Assembly: GCA_022819945.1 (NCBI GenBank)
Contig: JAJEGI010000163.1
Location: 1-64,000 of the forward strand
Length of the DNA stretch: 64,000 nt
Reading direction: 5' to 3'
Origin: Candidatus Poribacteria bacterium
Lineage (GTDB): Bacteria > Poribacteria > WGA-4E > WGA-3G
Part shown: one piece after another, positions 47,642 to 56,464 of the stretch
Numbering within the stretch: the first letter of the stretch is position 1
Layout: each line of letters starts with the position of its first letter
Position numbers and translations under genes: made by a program
Notes under the pieces: model-generated
Database searches by the model: none
Told to the model about the DNA's origin: nothing
The model's input: only the letters and a program-made list of their open reading frames with translations

Positions 47642-49128
47642 TGCTTTGGACGATTGTTAGAAGAGAAATTACAGCGAATATCTTAAGTTTCAGATTCCTC
47701 ATGGGATTACTCATCTATTTCTCTCTGATTGTGACAAATCTCTTCGTTTTGACCAGAGGTTACGAGGATAGGCTGCAAAGCTATCAAACGGCTGTGCAAG
47801 AAAATGAAGATAAGATAGGTCAGGTAACGAGATACTCTGAATTCGGGCTCACTCACATGTTAAAGTGTGATAAAAGCCCGAAACTACTTAGCATTTTCAA
47901 CGAAGGTGTGGATAAAAGGAAAGGAAATACAGTAACGGTGGCACACGGATATGTCCCCGCCGTTGCCGAAAAACACGGTTCTGATAACCCGTATCTGAAC
48001 ATCTTTTCCTCTATTGATTTCACGGTCATCTGCCAAGTGGTAATGAGTCTGCTCGCCCTATTATTTTCTTACGACGCGATATCGCGGGAGAAGGAGGCGG
48101 GGACCTTAGGATTAACACTCTCCTGTGCTGTTTCGAGACCGACGCTGCTTTTGGGAAAATACATTGCTGGTATAGCCTCTATTTCTCTTCCGCTTCTTGC
48201 GAGTTTTGTGGCAGGCTTATTGGTGATACAATTCTCTCCTTATGTCTCCTTCAGTAGTTCAGATTGGGGACGAATATTGTTAATCTTCCTCGTATCCATG
48301 CTTTATGTATCTCTCTTTTTTCTCATCGGACTTTTTCTTTCCACTCGAACGGACAGGCCTTCAATCACTCTGATGTTCTCAATGTGCGTTTGGGTACTTC
48401 TCGTGCTGATCGCTCCGAACCTAACAGTTTTATTGGTGGAACACGCGAGCCCAATACAATCGGAGGAATCGTATAAAAAACAGGCGGGTGAACAGTGGAA
48501 AAAATTTGAAGCCGAAGTCAAAGATTATTTACAGAAACGAGGAGTTGAGTATTCTCTTGATCTCGCCAATCCCAGTGGCATTGGTTCCCGATCAGGTGTC
48601 AACGATTACGACAGTGGAGAGACAGTCAGTGCGAGCGGTTTTCGGAATGAAGCAGGCTTGCCTCTTGCGCAAGAGTGTTACGAGTTCAAGGAAAATCTGC
48701 GTGCGCAATACGCCGACAGGATCTGGCAAATACGCAAAGAATATCTGGACAAAAATCCAAACCGACAATCTCTATTGTCCCTGAACATATCCCGTATATC
48801 TCCGGCATCGGTTTATTACAATGCCGCTGCAATTCTGGCAGAAACAGATTTGGGAAGTTTCTGGCGATTTATGGAACAGACTCGCCAATATCGCCGTGAA
48901 TGGGTCGACTATCTGAGAGATGAAAAAATATTTTCTTCACGCAGATGGTTTACGACTGAGTTCGAGGAGCCTGTTGACTTGAGCAAAATTCCGAGATTTA
49001 AGGAACGGAGCGAAGGTATTGGTAATAGTCTACAGCGCGCAACATTAGATATTATGATACTCTCGGTATTAAACGTTCTATTCTTCATGGGTGCATTTAT
49101 CTCATTCCTGCGATACGATGTTGTGTAG
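47641..49128 (+). CDS. ABC-2-type transporter permease, first of a pair
   Basis: 495 aa from the ATG at 47641, with GAGG 8 bases upstream inside the preceding gene. Hydrophobic segments lie at about 15-37 and in a block at about 120-265 (VMSLLALLFSYDAISREKEA, then GTLGLTLSCAVSRPTLLLGK), with a large extracytoplasmic loop (about 275-440) and a last segment at about 468-490. SREKEAGTLG is the cytoplasmic coupling-helix phrase of ABC-2 permeases, found also in the next gene. It would export a substrate together with an ATPase, but no ATPase gene is in the cluster. Confidence 0.85.
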   Translation: MLWTIVRREITANILSFRFLMGLLIYFSLIVTNLFVLTRGYEDRLQSYQTAVQENEDKIGQVTRYSEFGLTHMLKCDKSPKLLSIFNEGVDKRKGNTVTVAHGYVPAVAEKHGSDNPYLNIFSSIDFTVICQVVMSLLALLFSYDAISREKEAGTLGLTLSCAVSRPTLLLGKYIAGIASISLPLLASFVAGLLVIQFSPYVSFSSSDWGRILLIFLVSMLYVSLFFLIGLFLSTRTDRPSITLMFSMCVWVLLVLIAPNLTVLLVEHASPIQSEESYKKQAGEQWKKFEAEVKDYLQKRGVEYSLDLANPSGIGSRSGVNDYDSGETVSASGFRNEAGLPLAQECYEFKENLRAQYADRIWQIRKEYLDKNPNRQSLLSLNISRISPASVYYNAAAILAETDLGSFWRFMEQTRQYRREWVDYLRDEKIFSSRRWFTTEFEEPVDLSKIPRFKERSEGIGNSLQRATLDIMILSVLNVLFFMGAFISFLRYDVV

Positions 49129-49160
49129 CAGTGGTTCTGAGTTGTCTGGAAGGAAGCGAT

Positions 49161-50630
49161 ATGATTTGGCACATAGCGAAACGGGAAATCCTTGATAATT
49201 TGACGCGTTTTCGGTTTGCCCTGACGCTGATTCTGGTGATGATGCTAATGGTGATGAATGCCGTGGTATTTGTGAGCAGTCAGTATCCGCGAAGGGTAAC
49301 AGAATACTCTGAAGACACCCACGAAGCCGTTGCGTCACTCCGAAAGAAAAGCAGTAATTTAGGCGAATTTGCAGTAAAAGGTCCAGGGAATCTGTACAAA
49401 TCCGTAAGTCCATTAACCTTCATTGCTACCGGTAAAGATGCGAACTTACCAAAGCGAGTTGAAGGTGCTTCGAGTGGTGGCTATGGCATCGGTATGACAA
49501 CACCTGATTTTAACTTCAGTTACTCTTGGTCAGCGAACTGGTGGCTTCAGTACCCACAGGACACATCCCGTAAAAACGATTCGCTACCCAATTTCACGGA
49601 ATTAGATTGGACGTTCATCATCGGATTGGTAATGAGTTTTATGGCGATTCTGTTCACTTACGATGCCATTTCTGGAGCGCGTGAAACAGGAACGTTAAGC
49701 TTACTCATGGCTAATTCCGTGTCCCGCGCGACTGTACTTCTCGGAAAATTCATGGGTGCGTTTCTCACGATCTTGATTCCATTGTTTATGGGGATATTAC
49801 TGAACTTAATGGTTGTTAGCGCGTCAAGATTAGTGTCGCTTAGCGGAGGCGAATGGGCGCGAGTGGGGATAATTTTTGTTATTTCTATGATCTACATCTC
49901 AATATTCTTATGGCTTGGATTGTTTATCTCAAGTCAATTTTCTAATTCGTCAAGCAGCTTGCTGACGTTGTTGTTAATTTGGATTGTCTTTGTGGTGCTG
50001 ATTCCGAACACAATGGGAGTATTAGCAAGCGGTTTCAAGCAGGTCCCCTCCAGAAGTGAAATATCTCGGATAAAGAAAGCAAAGGAGGACGAAATTGATA
50101 ATCGACACAAAGAAGGAGACAAACTGTACCGAACAGGTTCGCCTTCGGATCAACCTCCTAAAATTGAGGTGTTAAGGATGTGGGCTGACTACCTAAATGA
50201 ACATGCTGATGCAAAGAGCAGAATTGCGGATGAACATTTAAATAAACAGTTTGCACAGATCGAGTTCACACAACAAATTACACGGCTATCCCCAGCGGCT
50301 ATCTACAAATATGCGGTAGAATCTTTGGCTGGTACAGGGTTTGCCAGACATAAAAGGTTTGTCCAACAGGCGCGCCGCTACAGACAACAGTTTATCGATT
50401 TCATCAAATCAGAAGATAGAGGAGATAACGACAGTTACCACGTTTATCTTGTAAAAGAAGGGTTATCCCAAAAACCGGTACCCCTTAGTAGCATCCCTAA
50501 ATTTTCAGACAAACTGAGCTTAGGCATCGCTTTCAAAGGGGCAGTGTTAGATCTGACCCTGTTGGTCTCGCTGATGCTACTCTTATTTATGGCTGCTTCC
50601 TTAGCGTTTTTGCGAAGCGATGTGAAATAA
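49161..50630 (+). CDS. ABC-2-type transporter permease, second of a pair
   Basis: 489 aa from the ATG at 49161 (GGAAGGAAG just before it). The layout matches the previous gene: first segment about 12-33, then FIIGLVMSFMAILFTYDAIS, GARETGTLSLLMANSVSRAT and further segments to about 295, a large polar loop (about 300-460) and a final segment at about 465-485. The two proteins are clearly paralogues and probably form a heterodimer. The missing nucleotide-binding subunit may be encoded elsewhere or have been lost with the sigma factor's second half. Confidence 0.85.
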   Translation: MIWHIAKREILDNLTRFRFALTLILVMMLMVMNAVVFVSSQYPRRVTEYSEDTHEAVASLRKKSSNLGEFAVKGPGNLYKSVSPLTFIATGKDANLPKRVEGASSGGYGIGMTTPDFNFSYSWSANWWLQYPQDTSRKNDSLPNFTELDWTFIIGLVMSFMAILFTYDAISGARETGTLSLLMANSVSRATVLLGKFMGAFLTILIPLFMGILLNLMVVSASRLVSLSGGEWARVGIIFVISMIYISIFLWLGLFISSQFSNSSSSLLTLLLIWIVFVVLIPNTMGVLASGFKQVPSRSEISRIKKAKEDEIDNRHKEGDKLYRTGSPSDQPPKIEVLRMWADYLNEHADAKSRIADEHLNKQFAQIEFTQQITRLSPAAIYKYAVESLAGTGFARHKRFVQQARRYRQQFIDFIKSEDRGDNDSYHVYLVKEGLSQKPVPLSSIPKFSDKLSLGIAFKGAVLDLTLLVSLMLLLFMAASLAFLRSDVK

Positions 50631-50698
50631 TGGATTTAAACAAGGAGTCGTGATATAATTTTTTGCGGAGGAAATCAGAATCTAAGGAGGAAGGACTT

Positions 50699-51475
50699 AT
50701 GAAAACGAAATTGTCTGTCTCTGCTCTGCTTTTAGTCGGTTTCGTAATTTCTATCACGGTGATTCAGTTCGCAACAGCCGAGGACCCAAGAGTAAAAATG
50801 GGGCTTGTGGCACTTTGGACCTTTGATAAAGGTACTATTCAAGGAAAAGACGTTGAAGATGTTTTCGGGGATAACAGCGGCACCATTATTGGCAAACCCA
50901 GCCAAATCGACGGGTTTCGCAGTGAAGCCTTCGATTTTGACGGTGCTGTTGATTTGATACGAGTGGGTGAGGATATCTTCTTCCCTTCTGTGACAATGGA
51001 GGCGGTTATTAAGCCGACCCTTGGCACCCGAAACCCGATCTACGACAAATACAACTATGGCATTCAACTGCTTGATAACAATAATGTTGGCATCTGGATT
51101 CGTGCGGACACGGCGAACGCGGCAAAGCATTGGCCCTCCGCTTATGTACCGTTTCCGAGTGATGGCGAGTGGCATCATGTCGTTGGGGTTGTTGAGAATA
51201 AAAAATCTGTCCGAATCTATCTGGATGGTGAGTTGAAAAAGACGACCGAAGCCCCTGATCCCATCAGCATTGCTTACGGTGCCGCGCATAAGCCGACAAT
51301 TGCCTACACACAGCACTTGGGTGGTATCTGGTACGCCGGTGCCATTGATGAAGTTGCCATTTTTGAAGGGGCGTTAAGTGATGCTGATGTGCGGAGATTG
51401 CATACATTGGCGTTGGCGGTTGAACCTACTGGGAAACTGGCGGTAACTTGGGGCACACTCAAGGCTCAGAATTGA
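50699..51475 (+). CDS. Exported LamG-domain protein
   Basis: 258 aa from the ATG at 50699, with AGGAGGAAGG upstream. A signal peptide covers 1-28 (ALLLVGFVISITVIQFATA). One LamG/concanavalin-like domain fills the rest (GLVALWTFDKGTIQGKDVED, FDFDGAVDLIRVGEDIF, EWHHVVGVVENKKSVRIYLD, GAIDEVAIFEGALSDADVRR). Such domains bind carbohydrates or proteins at the cell surface or periplasm. It has no enzyme domain. It follows the permease pair by 68 bp, with a TATAAT box at 50654 but a poor -35, so a separate promoter is possible but unproven. It converges with a PhyH gene. Confidence 0.9.
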   Translation: MKTKLSVSALLLVGFVISITVIQFATAEDPRVKMGLVALWTFDKGTIQGKDVEDVFGDNSGTIIGKPSQIDGFRSEAFDFDGAVDLIRVGEDIFFPSVTMEAVIKPTLGTRNPIYDKYNYGIQLLDNNNVGIWIRADTANAAKHWPSAYVPFPSDGEWHHVVGVVENKKSVRIYLDGELKKTTEAPDPISIAYGAAHKPTIAYTQHLGGIWYAGAIDEVAIFEGALSDADVRRLHTLALAVEPTGKLAVTWGTLKAQN

Positions 51476-51514
51476 TGTTGGCAATTAAAATATTGAGATT
51501 TCGCGTTTGCTGGG

Positions 51515-52363
51515 TTAATCGACGACAGGACGTGGCGGGTTGCCCCAGTGCCCGTTTCGATCTTTTCCACTCACGACGACCCCTTCTCTATCCCATCGGA
51601 ACGATGCCCGGACGTCGGAGGTGCAGTAGCGGAGCGTGAGCCCGCAGCGTCGCTTTGGTGACGGATTGGGGTTTGAACCGTGCAGCAGCAGGTCGGTATG
51701 GATGGAGATTTCGCCTGCTTTGAGTTCAACATCTACAGGTTCACCGTGCGCTTCTGCGTTTTCAACGATTTGCCCCAGGACGCTATTTTCGTCGGGTTCA
51801 CTGTGCCGAGCGGTTAAGTGTCCGCGGTGATGTGAACCTGCGATAAATCGCATTGCGCCGTTTTCAACGGTGGCGTCGTCAATCGCGAGCCAGACGGTAA
51901 CGGTTTTGGCGGGTGTGAGGGGCCAGTAACCGGCATCTTGATGCCAACCGACGCTCTTCGGATCGTGTGGCATTTTGCAGAAATAGTGCGCGCCCCAACC
52001 GATAACATCCTCACCGATCAAGTCTTTTACATAGGCGACGATTTTTGGATGCGTGAGTAGGTCATAGACCTTCCCGTATTTCATGTGCGCGGAGATAATT
52101 GAGTAACTACTTCCGCCTTCCGAGAGGACATTCGCTAATAAGGCATCAAAGTATTCGCGATGTTCACCGATTTCGGTTTCATTGAAGATCGGAATGCCTT
52201 TGATATAGCCGACACGGTTGAAATCAGTCACTTGTTTCTGGGTGAGTACTTTCGGATGGGTCGTGGTGCTTGGGTGGAATTGAAGTTCACGTCCCATTTC
52301 GGCGAGTTGTGCCCATGTGGGCATGATTTTGTCGGTTTTGTAATTGACGCTTTGCGTTGCCAT
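51515..52363 (-). CDS. Phytanoyl-CoA dioxygenase family (PhyH) enzyme
   Basis: 282 aa. The HxD motif is in SVGWHQDAGYWPLTPAKTVT, the distal His in IHTDLLLHGSNPNPSPKRRC, with the Arg that binds 2-oxoglutarate in RRCGLTLRYC. The front (LTQKQVTDFNRVGYIKGIPI) is also typical. It is a non-heme iron oxygenase of unknown substrate; the family covers hydroxylation of fatty acyl-CoAs and many secondary metabolites and osmolytes. It is convergent with the LamG gene and divergent from the KOW-domain gene. Confidence 0.93.
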   Translation of the reverse strand: MATQSVNYKTDKIMPTWAQLAEMGRELQFHPSTTTHPKVLTQKQVTDFNRVGYIKGIPIFNETEIGEHREYFDALLANVLSEGGSSYSIISAHMKYGKVYDLLTHPKIVAYVKDLIGEDVIGWGAHYFCKMPHDPKSVGWHQDAGYWPLTPAKTVTVWLAIDDATVENGAMRFIAGSHHRGHLTARHSEPDENSVLGQIVENAEAHGEPVDVELKAGEISIHTDLLLHGSNPNPSPKRRCGLTLRYCTSDVRASFRWDREGVVVSGKDRNGHWGNPPRPVVD

Positions 52364-52452
52364 TGTTGTCCCACCTTATCTAAATTCTGATTTCATTCTA
52401 CCACAAACGCGACGAAAATGGTATAATATATTAAATATTCAGTTAGAGCAGT

Positions 52453-52520
52453 CATCAGTTGTCAGTTACCAGTTAAGAGCGTGTTCATTTACCGATAACC
52501 TCTTGTAACTGAAGACCGAA
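52453..52520. repeat. Copy of the AGTTACCAGTT intergenic repeat
   Basis: GTTGTCAGTTACCAGTTAAG followed by TTGTAACTGAAGACCG is a diverged fold-back related to the 11995-12063 repeat. Confidence 0.5.
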
Positions 52521-52582
52521 GATTGAAAACTTATAACGTAAAAATTATATTGCAGATTATATCTTGAAATTGAGGCTTTTTA

Positions 52583-53716
52583 ATGGCGCATGCATATACC
52601 CCCGGTCTGAAGGTGACCGCGGGGATGACAATTGAAAAAGAACGCCGGCTCCCACTTGCAGGTGAGGTCCTTGTGCAAGCCGGTGTAACAGTTAAGGCAG
52701 AGGATGTCGTCGCAAAGGCGGATCTGCCGGGCAACGTTCAACTGGTGAATGTTGCGAACCTACTCAGTGTCCCACCGGAAGAAATTGCGGAATACATGCT
52801 CAAACCTGTAGGCGAGGTTGTTTCAGAAGACGAGATTATCGCTACAACAAAAGGGCTTTTCGGACTTTTCAAATCACAAGCGCGTTCACCGATTGATGGT
52901 ACGATTGAAGCGGTTTCCGATGTTACGGGCCAGGTTATCCTTCGCGAGCCACCGATCCCTGTGGAAGTCAAAGCTTACACAGATGGCACGGTAACAGAGG
53001 CTGTTCCAAATGAAGGTGTCACTGTGGAGACTTACGGCACCTATATCCAAGGTATCTTTGGGATTGGTGGCGAGACAGTGGGAAATTTAACTATAGTTGC
53101 TGAATCACCAAGTGACGAGTTGACTGCTGAACAGATACTGCCTGAACATCAAGATAACATTTTGGTTGGTGGCTCTCTTGTCAGGACTGACGCTATTCAG
53201 CAAGCCATCCAGCAGGGTATCAAGGGCATTATTGCTGGTGGTATTGATGATGCGGATTTGCGGGAACTTCTCGGTTATGAACTCGGTGTAGCGATAACGG
53301 GTTCTGAAGAGATTGGGATCACACTCGTTATTACGGAAGGGTTCGGGAGTATCGCGATGGCGGAACAGACGTTCACGCTTCTGAAAGCGCGGGCAGGTAT
53401 GAAAACTTCGATTAACGGCGCGACTCAGATTCGTGCTGGCGTTGTGCGTCCGGAGATCGTGATTCCGTTCGCGCCAGAAGTTACAGAGGCAGCCTCCAAT
53501 GCGGAGGATGGTGCTTCTGAGGGGATTCTGGAAGTTGGCAGCTCGGTGCGCATTATCCGTGAACCGTATTTCGGGAAATTGGGACGTGTCACGGAGCTGC
53601 CGGTGGAACTTCAAAGCTTGGAGACAGAAGCGCAGGTGCGGGTGCTGCGTGTTGAACTTGACAACGGTGAACAGACAACGCTGCCTCGCGCTAATGTTGA
53701 ATCGATTGAGGAATAA
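52583..53716 (+). CDS. Barrel-sandwich / KOW-domain protein, unknown function
   Basis: 377 aa, cytoplasmic by appearance. The N-terminal 165 residues are a glycine/valine-rich beta fold with repeated phrases (TIEKERRLPLAGEVLVQAGV, ARSPIDGTIEAVSDVTGQV, PVEVKAYTDGTVTEAVPNEG) resembling the hybrid barrel-sandwich folds of biotinyl/lipoyl and RnfC proteins, but with no EAMKM-type lysine. A Rossmann-like alpha/beta part follows (about 180-275). The C-terminus (about 310-377) reads as a KOW module (GSSVRIIREPYFGKLGRVTE). KOW modules bind RNA or ribosomal partners. GAGG lies before the ATG. I know of no assigned function. Confidence 0.7.
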   Translation: MAHAYTPGLKVTAGMTIEKERRLPLAGEVLVQAGVTVKAEDVVAKADLPGNVQLVNVANLLSVPPEEIAEYMLKPVGEVVSEDEIIATTKGLFGLFKSQARSPIDGTIEAVSDVTGQVILREPPIPVEVKAYTDGTVTEAVPNEGVTVETYGTYIQGIFGIGGETVGNLTIVAESPSDELTAEQILPEHQDNILVGGSLVRTDAIQQAIQQGIKGIIAGGIDDADLRELLGYELGVAITGSEEIGITLVITEGFGSIAMAEQTFTLLKARAGMKTSINGATQIRAGVVRPEIVIPFAPEVTEAASNAEDGASEGILEVGSSVRIIREPYFGKLGRVTELPVELQSLETEAQVRVLRVELDNGEQTTLPRANVESIEE

Positions 53717-53816
53717 TAGTTATCATTAAAACGATCCCTTTTATGGAATCCATTTCCGGTTTTGTTCCTATTTAATGAACAGACACAAGGGCGAACTCCT
53801 ATGTTGAGATTTCTGT

Positions 53817-54368
53817 TTACGATTGAGATGCCTTGTTGTTATAGATAAATTCATAAAGGGCGCGAAGGTCTTCTACTGTTGGGCCGCGGTGGCACACTAA
53901 TTGTGAATATTGGGGATAGGCAGTAAAACTATATTCTGGGACAATAGACCTTACGTCTTCTTCCGTTACTTCACAGAAAGTCAGTCTTGGACGCGACGAG
54001 AAGAGGTTAATACCAAAAAGTCGTTTATGTCCTGAAGAAAAGAAAATGTGTTTTACGGTAAATTCGTGGATTAACTCCCATCCCTGTTCTTGAAAAAAAT
54101 TCTTTAATTCTGCCCCTAACCTATATAATTCTCCATCTCGGTTTTGCACTTCATAGCGGTTTCTTAGAAATTCAGGGACTAACCCTTCAAACTTTTCTGC
54201 TGTCCATCCTTCGTCAACATCATCACCTTCAGGTTCTGCTGGAATGGCGAGGTTAATCATCTGATTCGCCAGATCATCCATCTGCTCTGTGAGATTAAGC
54301 ATCTGTTCTGCAAGTTCAAGTATTTTAGTAGTTGTTGGTTGAGGCACTTGCGTTTCATTTTCATTCAT
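53817..54368 (-). CDS. Hypothetical protein, 183 aa
   Basis: Start at ATG 54368, preceded by GGGAGAAAG; the longer frame has 23 unsupported codons. A short heptad-like helix (LELAEQMLNLTEQMDDLANQ) is followed by an acidic patch and then an alpha/beta domain (RYEVQNRDGELYRLGAELKN, FFQEQGWELIHEFTVKHIFF). I do not recognise it. The pattern of a helical oligomer front and a small mixed domain suggests a binding protein. It is flanked by TCACGCAAAAATTG repeats. Confidence 0.6.
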   Translation of the reverse strand: MNENETQVPQPTTTKILELAEQMLNLTEQMDDLANQMINLAIPAEPEGDDVDEGWTAEKFEGLVPEFLRNRYEVQNRDGELYRLGAELKNFFQEQGWELIHEFTVKHIFFSSGHKRLFGINLFSSRPRLTFCEVTEEDVRSIVPEYSFTAYPQYSQLVCHRGPTVEDLRALYEFIYNNKASQS

Positions 54369-54390
54369 AGTTCTTTCTCCCGTTTTGTCA

Positions 54391-54659
54391 TCACGCAAAA
54401 ATTGTAGTATTTGAACAATCCACGTTATTATAAGCAAATCTCATGCCAATATTTGCGAGAAAATTGCTGAAATTCAGATATACTTATGCCGAGATGCGTC
54501 TGAAATACACGTGTTCACTGAGTTAATCGAAAGCGATAGCAGTGTCTATTTTTCTGCGATAAATATCTAAATAGGACCCGTGTGCGATTCCGCTTCATTT
54601 TAATCACGCAAAAATTGCGTGATATAGCATGTAAATTATGGTATTTCACGCAAAAATTG
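54391..54659. repeat. Three copies of TCACGCAAAAATTG
   Basis: At 54391-54404, 54604-54617 and 54646-54659. The middle copy extends to the palindrome TCACGCAAAAATTGCGTGA (7-bp arms, 5-nt loop). The remainder of the gap from 54405 to 54795 has no credible gene. Confidence 0.65.
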
Positions 54660-54795
54660 CTTTATCAGAAATACGGGGTTATGGGATTGAAGATCGGAAC
54701 AAAAAGGAGAGATGATTTTAGGGTCAGTGCGGTTGGAAACTGTACCTACTTTGTTTTCGGGGATTTGCAATTTCAAGTTACGAAAGTTCTAATTC

Positions 54796-55914
54796 TCAAC
54801 TGGGTTGGTTTTCATACCATTTGACGTTACCGGTGCTGAGACCGGTGGCGACGATGTCCAATCTACCGTTTCCGTTCATATCCAAGACGTGCATCTGTCC
54901 AACGCCTAAACCGCCATTGTCAATTGTCTCTTTATGCCAGTGGTTTTGTGTCAAATTCTCGGGACGGTAGAGATGCAGGCTTGTGCCTTCGCCGTTGTAG
55001 CCGCAGATAATTTCCAATACACCATCATTATCAACGTCAACGGCGGCGAGGGAGTGTCCGCGGTTGAGCGTGTCATCAATGAGATGGCGTTCCCAGGGAT
55101 CTGTTCGTAGATTTCCAGTGGCTTTATACCAGACGAGATTGTTCCCGTGCCAGGGTTCAATTGCTAAAATTTCGTTGATACCGTCGCCATCAATGTCTGC
55201 GGCATAAGTATCGCTACACTCGCGGTTGCTGATAATCCATTTACCCCAATCCTCCGTCATCGGGGAAATAGGCGGTTCATACCAGATCAGTCCTTCCGCG
55301 CAGCTAATTAGTACGTCATCGCGTCCATCTTGGTCAACATCGTTGATACTCAAACCGTGGTTGATGCGGAGTGAATCATCAAGGAGGTGAGATTGCCAAG
55401 AGGTAGTGTTCCGCGGGGTATCTGATAGTTCATAGCACCAGAGGGAGCCTGGACTGTGCCATTCGCCGGGTTTGCCCTCTTCACCGCGGATTGAGGCGAC
55501 GATGAGGAAAGGGGTCGATGTTGATATGTTGCTGGTGAAATTTGCGATAGCGATGCGGTGGATGAAAGGGACATCGGCAATATGGTAGCTTTTCCAATTT
55601 TGTCCGTCTTGTGTGGGTGCTTCAAGCCAATGGAGATAGCCTCCTGCAGCGTTTACGCCTCGGTTGAAGCCGCTGCCAACGATGAGATCAGGCGTGCCGT
55701 TGCTTGTGAGATCATAAGGTGCGATAGTGATGTGTCCGCTGCCTTGATTGGTTACGAGGTGTCTTTTCCAGTGGGGTGCTTCGTACCACGCGATGATGGG
55801 TTCGCCTGTGGAGCCTGCGATGATGTCGAGTTGGCCATCACCGTTTATATCAGCAACCGCCAATCCGTAGACGCTTTTGACGGTATCGTCGAGTAGGTAT
55901 CCTCTGAATTTCAC
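54796..55914 (-). CDS. FG-GAP/VCBS-repeat protein
   Basis: 372 aa. The start is a GTG at 55914, well supported by AGGAGG 7 bases upstream. Seven or so beta-propeller repeats with the calcium-type motif DxNxDGxxDI: ADINGDGQLDIIAGS, DVDQDGRDDVLISC, DIDGDGINEILAIE, DVDNDGVLEIICGY and DMNGNGRLDIVATG. The same repeats occur in the large protease at 32.7 kb. There is no signal peptide or membrane segment, so it may stay in the cytoplasm or be exported in another way. No enzyme motif; a ligand-binding propeller is likely. Confidence 0.88.
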   Translation of the reverse strand: MKFRGYLLDDTVKSVYGLAVADINGDGQLDIIAGSTGEPIIAWYEAPHWKRHLVTNQGSGHITIAPYDLTSNGTPDLIVGSGFNRGVNAAGGYLHWLEAPTQDGQNWKSYHIADVPFIHRIAIANFTSNISTSTPFLIVASIRGEEGKPGEWHSPGSLWCYELSDTPRNTTSWQSHLLDDSLRINHGLSINDVDQDGRDDVLISCAEGLIWYEPPISPMTEDWGKWIISNRECSDTYAADIDGDGINEILAIEPWHGNNLVWYKATGNLRTDPWERHLIDDTLNRGHSLAAVDVDNDGVLEIICGYNGEGTSLHLYRPENLTQNHWHKETIDNGGLGVGQMHVLDMNGNGRLDIVATGLSTGNVKWYENQPS

Positions 55915-55935
55915 GGGTTGACCTCCTCATGTAAG

Positions 55936-55958
55936 GGCACACGGCGCGTGCCTACTAC
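55936..55958 (-). repeat. REP-like hairpin preceded by GTAGTA
   Basis: On the minus strand GTAGTA is followed by GGCACGCGCCGTGTGCC, a 17-bp palindrome with 7-bp arms (one mismatch) and 3-nt loop. Same family as 30575-30597. Confidence 0.75.
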
Positions 55959-55961
55959 TAT

Positions 55962-56408
55962 TTAAGGATTGCGAAAAAATCGGACGATTCCGGGTTCTAT
56001 CTCATATCCGACATCTGACCAGAATGCGATTGCCCATGGATACTTCTCTTCCACGAGTGCCGTGATGCGTTTAACACCGAGTTTCGCTAAACACTTTTCG
56101 CCTTCTTTGACCAATGCCCGCCCAATACCACGTCGTCGATAATCAGGGTGAACGGCTATGCGATACATGTTACCTCGCCATCCATCGAAAGTGGCGATTA
56201 AGGAGCCAACGATGTGTTGGTCCACCTCAGCAACCAGTACCGATGCCGAACTTTCTATCAAGTGACGGATGTCTGTAATGGTATCTGTGACGCTCGGAGA
56301 TGTCCCAGCAGCGTGCCATAATGCGAGAAGTGCTTTTGCTTCTTCGGGTCGGCATTCTCGGATTAAGAAGGAGTCTGAGTGGTCGTTTGCGTTGTCGGCT
56401 AAATCCAT
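55962..56408 (-). CDS. GNAT-family N-acetyltransferase
   Basis: 148 aa. Acetyl-CoA site in RIAVHPDYRRRGIGRALVKE (the R/QxxGxG/A loop), preceded by the typical beta strand LIATFDGWRGNMYR. The C-terminal part (ALVEEKYPWAIAFWSDVGYE) matches the last strands. It acetylates an amine on an unknown small molecule or protein. It lies 48 bp before ilvC and 56 bp after it on the same strand, so it could be the last gene of the ilv operon. Confidence 0.92.
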   Translation of the reverse strand: MDLADNANDHSDSFLIRECRPEEAKALLALWHAAGTSPSVTDTITDIRHLIESSASVLVAEVDQHIVGSLIATFDGWRGNMYRIAVHPDYRRRGIGRALVKEGEKCLAKLGVKRITALVEEKYPWAIAFWSDVGYEIEPGIVRFFRNP

Positions 56409-56464
56409 TTATGTGTTGTGGGGCAGTTGGCAACTGCACCTACCACAGTTAGGGAAAAGAGGGA

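Noticed and set aside
50631..50659. Promoter for the LamG gene at 50699
   Set aside because: TATAAT is good but the -35 (TGGATT) is poor, so it is not listed as a feature.
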